Made by a program: the position numbers and the translations under genes. This document shows, piece by piece, positions 58,910 to 64,000 of a stretch of DNA of 64,000 nt (the stretch's first letter is position 1; each line of letters begins with the position of its first letter). The notes below the pieces were generated by a model. It saw nothing but the letters and a program-made list of their open reading frames with translations, made no database searches and was not told the origin of the DNA. Location: assembly GCF_016859285.1 (NCBI RefSeq), contig NC_053414.1, forward strand, positions 1,977,017 through 2,041,016, read 5' to 3'. The DNA is from Xiphias gladius. Lineage: Eukaryota; Chordata; Actinopteri; Istiophoriformes; Xiphiidae.

Positions 58910-61900
58910 CTAGAAGGCGTATGGTCCGACGATGATGGTGAGGCGGAGCAAAGAGCTGGAGCGATAACTGAGAGCTGAGTTCTGCGTCACCATCTCCAGG
59001 TCCAGGACGTGCTCTCTGGGACCAATCAGAGGACGTGTCATCACCAGCATGGCGCTCACGTTACTGGATCGCTGCAACGACGACAGCCAAACAACAATCA
59101 ATCTGAGAAAGGACTTTTATTTTATACAGACAGATGAGAGAGATGAAATTAGAAGAGAAGATATAAAATGAGATTAGAGGAGATAAGCAGATATAGGATG
59201 GGATGAATGAAAAGATATAACATGATACGAGAACATGAGATGAGATTAGATGAAAAGATATTAGGTGAGATGTCAAAATTTGAGGTGACGAGAGATGAGA
59301 TCACACAAATTAAAATGAGAATGGGAGAGTTGAGATGAAATTATGAGATAACAGATTAGACTGAATATTACGGTTAGTTTACATAATTGAGATGATCTGA
59401 AATTAAACAAGTTTGAGTTTAGATTTGTTCAAATAAAATAAATTATAATGAGATAAAATAAAAAAGATGATGTGATGAGCTGAGATGAGACTAGCTGATT
59501 AAAAACAGGATGACGTGTTAGTGGAGTCTAGATGAAATAATATAACTGAGGTGACGTAAACTGAGATGAGATTATGAGAGATACTGTAGGTTCATATTAC
59601 TTTGCACTGAATTGGGTTCAAATTAGATTAAAAAAGATTAAATGCAATGAGTCAAAATTAGATGATTAAATGATCTGAGATGAAATGGGATTAAATGAAA
59701 TATAATGAGATGAGTTGAGATTTGATTTAACAAAATTAGTTTAGATGAGATTAAAAATATAGATATCTGAGTTATATTTGTATTACTTCATATAAACTGA
59801 GATAAAATGAAATGAGATGATCTGAGTGTGGGATACTGTGACACGAGAGATTATCTGAGATGAGACGAGCGGACTAAATGTATTAGGGGCAGGTTTATAT
59901 CACTTTAGACTGAGATTAAATCCGATGAGATGAAAATAATGAGATGAGATTAGATGAGACGAGTCAATGAGATGAGGCAATTAGATGAAATAAGAATATT
60001 AGAGCAGATAACCTTATGTTACTTCAGATTAATTGAGATAAAGATGAATTTATCTGAAATAAAAAAGGGTCTGAATGAACTTACATTATTTTACACGGAG
60101 ATGAAAAGAAAAATAGTTGAGAGTAAAATGGGATGAGATTACACTAGATACAATATATTCAGATTAGTTAAAATTGAGATGATTACAAACAAGATGGAGC
60201 AAGACCAGGTCAAAACCTAGTACGTGACTGGACCAACCTTTATCTGTTTGCTTCTCTTCTACTCTGTGTGCTCAGATATACAGTAACTTAATTCAGATGA
60301 ATTCACAATGAAGCTTTTCTCATTTATATGTTTTTCTGTTTCTGTTGTCAGACGACGGAACAAGTATGAAACAGTGTATGAAACGTGGCCCATTGAGCCG
60401 AAATGTTAACCAGCTGTCACTTCCGAGACGTTTCCAAGCTGCTGCTCTGCTGCTGAAATCCTGGTTTTATAACCACGACATCGTCTGACAGAATCACCAG
60501 ACACATGAGTTAAAGACGACGGCTGAGCTGAGATTTCAGGTGTATTTACCTGTAACATGATCAGTCAGAGAGAAAGGGCAAAACTGGCAGATCTCTTCGA
60601 CAGAAAGTAGCTAAGGTTTGTCCAGAAAGTCGCTAGATTTGTCGCTCGGTGCTTTGGTGAAGGAAAGTCGCTAAAAGGGTCTGAAAAGTTTGTAAATCTA
60701 GCGACAAAGGCGCTAAATTGGCTACACTGCCGGCAAACGCCCGCTGATGACGTAATAGAAACTGTTGGCGCCGATTTATTTTGAAAGCGCAACGGCCAAC
60801 GAGGAAACTGAAACTCTTCGCACCACGCAGCACTCGGCTGACCAATGGTGTAACTTTATCACGCGCTCACTCAGACACTTGCGTGTTATGTGGCTGGCCC
60901 CCAATTAACCATGATTTTTATTTCAGTGATTCGATATTGGCTGGTAAAATCCTGAGATCGATCTTTGCATTTGTGCCTTTTCTCAGTAAACACGTACATC
61001 GCTGCTAAATATTATGTGTATACAGTGGGTACCTGTATACATGGTTCGGTGAGGGCTGCGTGATTTCACGGACATGTGCGTTTATAGGGCCGGTCCCGCT
61101 GTTGCGCTCCAGCAAAAAAGTTAAAAACATGAAATGAGATGAAATGACCTGTGAACAGCAAAGATAAGATGAGTAAGATTAAACGCGATCAGGTGAGATG
61201 AGTCAACGAGAGGGGAGAAGACGGTGAGGGAATAGAATAGAATCAGATCGTAGGAAGTGTGGTCAGATTAGAGAGGACCGGATATTAGAATACATCGCAC
61301 GCGCAGCATTAGATGTGTTTAGAGTACATCAGGATAATCGAACAGTGCAGCTCACCCTGAGGAAGAACTGTCCGTCCTCGTTGCCGGCCTTGATCCTGAA
61401 GGTGTTGTGCATGTTGGGGAAGACGCTGGTGGCCTGGATCTGAAAGATGTCGGCCGGCACCAAGCGCTCCGACGTGATGCTCATGTACTTATAGACGATG
61501 GAGGGAGGCAGTCCTCTGCAGGCGCTCAGAGACTGACAGCTGCAGCGCCTGACAAGACAGTCAGAGACAACACATCAACACACTGCTCCTGCAGGCTCAG
61601 TCCTGCTGTTGCTGGATGTTCTAGATGGGCTTTTCAGAGGGTTGCCACAGCAACGGTAAGTGGTGGCTAGGTGGTAATTATGGTGTGGCGAGAGCTTGTT
61701 CCGAATATGCTACAACTCTGATGTCGCAGCTCTAGTTGTGACATGGTCTCCATAGCAACAGCCGCTGAGGCTAATGGGTAGCGGGTAATGCAGTACCTCG
61801 AGCCGTTCCACCTGAAGACCAGAACGGAAGCCTACAGTCTGCATCAGTGATCAGGAGACTTTGTGGGTCTGAGGTCAGACTGACCAAGGTCAACACTACA

Positions 61901-62193
61901 AGGAAACTTTACTGTGTGAACGTTAACACATTTAGCGAGGATTCCTCCTAAACCTGTTCCTCCCTCACCGTCGCCACTCCACTGAAATGTAACAACTCAA
62001 ACTCAAACAGCTCACGAGCATCGAACCATAATTTCCAGGTGTGGAAAAAGGAACCCAGGTGAGTCTCACCCCTCTCCGGTCTGGACATAGGGCTCCTGGC
62101 AGGGGTTTCTGGGATAGCAGCGGTAACCACCAAAGTAGTTCCAACACATCTGGTCCTCACGGCAGTTCGTTCCGGTTTCGCACTCGTTTATGT
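58910..62193 (-). CDS. efemp2: Fibulin-3/4 type extracellular matrix protein, last three exons (5' partial)
   Basis: Fibulin-4 is a secreted matrix glycoprotein needed for elastic-fibre assembly and lysyl-oxidase recruitment. Three exons join in phase: 62193-62070, 61548-61356 and 59071-58910. The first is the last cbEGF-like module ([19 protein letters not shown], then [15 protein letters not shown]). The other two form the fibulin-type C-terminal module: [65 protein letters not shown], and [16 protein letters not shown]. SERxVPAD, QATSVFP and LDLEMVTxNSxxSYRxSS fit EFEMP2; [10 protein letters not shown] and CYPRNPC recall EFEMP1, so efemp2 is favoured, not certain. The signal peptide and earlier EGF modules are off the right edge. 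Confidence 0.88.
59130..60190. repeat. 1-kb degenerate GATGA/GAGAT-type satellite in a fibulin intron
   Basis: The last fibulin intron is filled here by imperfect 5-10 bp units such as 'gatgagatta', 'gagatgaaat' and 'agataaaatg'. The strand is strongly purine-rich (A and G with T; C is rare). No reading frame in it is meaningful. Confidence 0.88.
60225..61110. mobile_element. Non-autonomous DNA transposon-like repeat, copy 2
   Basis: This is collinear with 48680-49470: 'tatctgtttgcttctcttc', 'acagtaacttaattcag', 'gtttgtccagaaagtcgct', 'cctgagatcgatctt' and 'agtaaacacgtacatcgctg'. This copy has extra 'gtcgctaaa' and 'agcgacaaaggcgctaaa' sequence (60665-60715), a small inverted-repeat motif. 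It lies in a fibulin intron. Confidence 0.7.
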
Positions 62194-63440
62194 CTGTGAA
62201 CAGAACCGGAACATCCACATCAGCACCCAAACACACTTTTCAGTCCTTTAAGAGAATCGGGTCCAGATCGGTGCAGTTCTTCTGCAGGAGGATGACTCTG
62301 TTCTGTGGACCGACAGATCAAAAGACCACAAGATCACACCCTACTTACCTTTTCTTTTTTTTTTTTAAATCAGAAATGGATTTTTAATGTGTTTTTATAC
62401 TGATTTAAAACACTTACTACTGTGTTCTGGAAGGCAGAAAATATTTCTTTTAAAAGTTGAATTTTAATATTGTGCAGTGGACTATGCATCTGCCGTTGTC
62501 CCAAAGCTCCTTATGGTGGTGACATTGCAGTGATCCTACACCGTTGTCTCTCTGGCAGCCCCTGACCTTTGTTTTGCTTTGCTGTTTTCGGTGGATTTTT
62601 CAAAAATGTTGTGATTAATTTAATTTGACATAAATGAGTCCGTTAAATAAATGAATATACTTGACATAGATCTACATTTGAATGAACACCAGCGGGCAGT
62701 ACTTGGTCAGGGATCGTTGTTTCCACTGGGCTACAGCCTACAAGACCTACCTAACTGCAGCATGGAAAGAAAACGGAAATCTGGTGCACAGACACGTTAA
62801 CACGCAGAAGATTTCTTGCCAATCCTTGTGAGTTCTTCCACTTTTTTCAGAGTCATTGGCAGGTTAGTATGCAACAGGAGGATGGACAGTAACTTGTATT
62901 TACTTGGTTGTTTGAAGTTAGGTTCAGGTATTCTTGAGAAATACCCAGAGCCAGCTGAGTAAAAAAAACGTGCGGGTGTTTCTTAGAGGTGCGACAGTAG
63001 AAAAACAGAGACCAGTTGAACAGTTTAGTGTGGTGGATGTGAATTTTATGAAATCTGAATCCCTTGTTGAATCCATTGGGTTTTTATGTAACGATGGTTA
63101 AAAACTCAAAGGCTGCATTGACTCTCTGGCCGCTGTCGGGTTGGTTGGTTGTACCTATCGTCAGGAGTTGATTCGCTCTACACTTTTTATGACAAAATAA
63201 AGTCTTTGGGCTTGCGGATGATATCGAGTCATTCCAGTCAAAAGGTTTAAGTCCGACTGAAGTCACGAGTCATTGGTGTCAAAGTCCGAGTCCAGTTGTG
63301 AGTCTTTTAGGATTTTGTCAAGTCTAAGATGATCAGATTCATGGCTCGAGTCTGACTCTACCGCTGGAAGATGGTAGTTTTTGTTGCTGCGGACTAAAAT
63401 CTTGTTTATTGATAAAATCAGACCTGTGGTGTGTGTTCTC
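62194..63440. other. Fibulin intron sequence, no exon seen
   Basis: No further EGF-module exon with its cysteine pattern is visible upstream of the exon at 62193 within the window. A poly-T run lies at 62353-62366. Confidence 0.5.
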
Positions 63441-63479
63441 CTGGGTACAGCAGTGATTGTTTTATCGACATCACTACTA

Positions 63480-63605
63480 TCAAGATACCGAACCCCAAAT
63501 TGCCCCCGATGTATCATTGGTGTGCGACCGTGTGTGAATGGGTGAATGTGGCATGTGCGGTGTAAAGCGCTTTGAGTGGTCGGTGAGACTAGAAACGCTC
63601 TAAAG
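63480..63605 (+). repeat. Fish dispersed repeat tail
   Basis: 'gtgtgtgaatgggtgaatg' followed by 'gtaaagcgctttgagtggt' is the tail of a very common fish interspersed repeat. Only the 3' end is present. Confidence 0.65.
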
Positions 63606-63735
63606 AGCAGTCAGCTTCACCATATCATCATGTCATCTGAGAGAAAGAATCACAAACTCGCTGTTGGGTACAACAGCTACAAACCAATGTACATTATTAT
63701 ATGATATGATCAGCCAATACTAAGATGATGATATT

Positions 63736-63987
63736 GATCTGTATTATCGCTATATAAAGAAACCTAACGACCGGTTTATCGATCTGTATTATCGCTATAT
63801 AAAGAAACCTAACGACCGGTTTATCGATCTGTATTATCGCAATATAAAGAAACCTAACGACCGGTTTATCGATCTGTATTATCGCTATATAAAGAAACCT
63901 AACGACCGGTTTATCGATCTGTATTATCGCAATATAAAGAAACCTAACGACCTGTTTATCGATCTGTATTATCGCTATATAAAGACA
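63736..63987. repeat. 45-bp tandem repeat, about 5.5 copies
   Basis: The unit starts 'gatctgtattatcgctatat' and ends 'aacgaccggtttatc'. Copies begin at 63736, 63781, 63826, 63871, 63916 and 63961 (partial). They are nearly identical; one position alternates between T and A (gctatat or gcaatat) in copies 2-6, and copy 5 has cctgttt in place of ccggttt. The array ends just before the window edge. Confidence 0.96.
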
Positions 63988-64000
63988 TAATAAACAGTTC

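Noticed and set aside
1..64000. CRISPR arrays, operons, phage or toxin-antitoxin modules
   Set aside because: The sequence is clearly spliced vertebrate DNA; the tandem repeats lack regular unique spacers and no bacterial-type genes are present.

Overview
The window is vertebrate nuclear DNA, almost certainly from a ray-finned (teleost) fish. Genes are split into many short exons with GT-AG introns. Introns and intergenic DNA are packed with fish-type repeats: a Rex3/RTE LINE, a Penelope-like element, a Tc1/mariner element, PIF/Harbinger and hAT-like elements, tRNA-derived SINEs, (CA)n runs and minisatellites. There is no operon, phage, CRISPR array or bacterial gene.

Five genes are supported by reconstructed exons. 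From left to right: (1) the C-terminal half of a germinal-centre MAP4K kinase (MAP4K2/3/5 type), + strand, exons 3004-13018, kinase domain off the left edge; (2) a SOUL/HEBP-family heme-binding-like protein, + strand, CDS 19876-25441; (3) eif4a3, the exon-junction-complex DEAD-box helicase, - strand, complete in 12 coding exons, 39338-27585; (4) srf, serum response factor, - strand, complete in 8 coding exons, 51160-42684; (5) the last three exons of a fibulin-3/4 gene (efemp2 favoured), - strand, 62193-58910, 5' part off the right edge. A possible extra terminal exon on the - strand (56925-57005) belongs to no gene I recognise. The SOUL gene and eif4a3 converge tail to tail; srf and eif4a3 are head to tail. 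MAP4K2 and EFEMP2 are neighbours on human 11q13 and MAP4K3 and EFEMP1 are both on human 2p, so the MAP4K/fibulin pairing looks like an old conserved block.

Region by region: 1-2400 decayed LINE (- strand); 3004-14205 MAP4K exons with Rex3, a SINE and a MITE in the introns; 14236-15330 a CCACCTGTCTGT-type minisatellite open in all three forward frames; 15335-15930 a LINE 3' end; 17250-26800 the SOUL gene with Harbinger remnants and a GC-rich minisatellite; 27417-39490 eif4a3 with Penelope-like and Tc1 insertions; 40527-51900 srf with its promoter; 52000-58900 repeat-rich DNA; 58910-64000 the fibulin 3' end with a 1-kb GATGA-type array and a 45-bp tandem repeat at the right edge.

The genes do not form one pathway; they are ordinary housekeeping, signalling and matrix genes. 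The most interesting signals are a pair of consensus CArG boxes upstream of srf, 20 bp apart, consistent with SRF autoregulation; an apparently extra 55-codon symmetric exon in the srf activation domain; a Penelope-like element bounded by about 65-bp inverted repeats; and several repeat families present more than once within the window. I found no convincing undescribed gene system.
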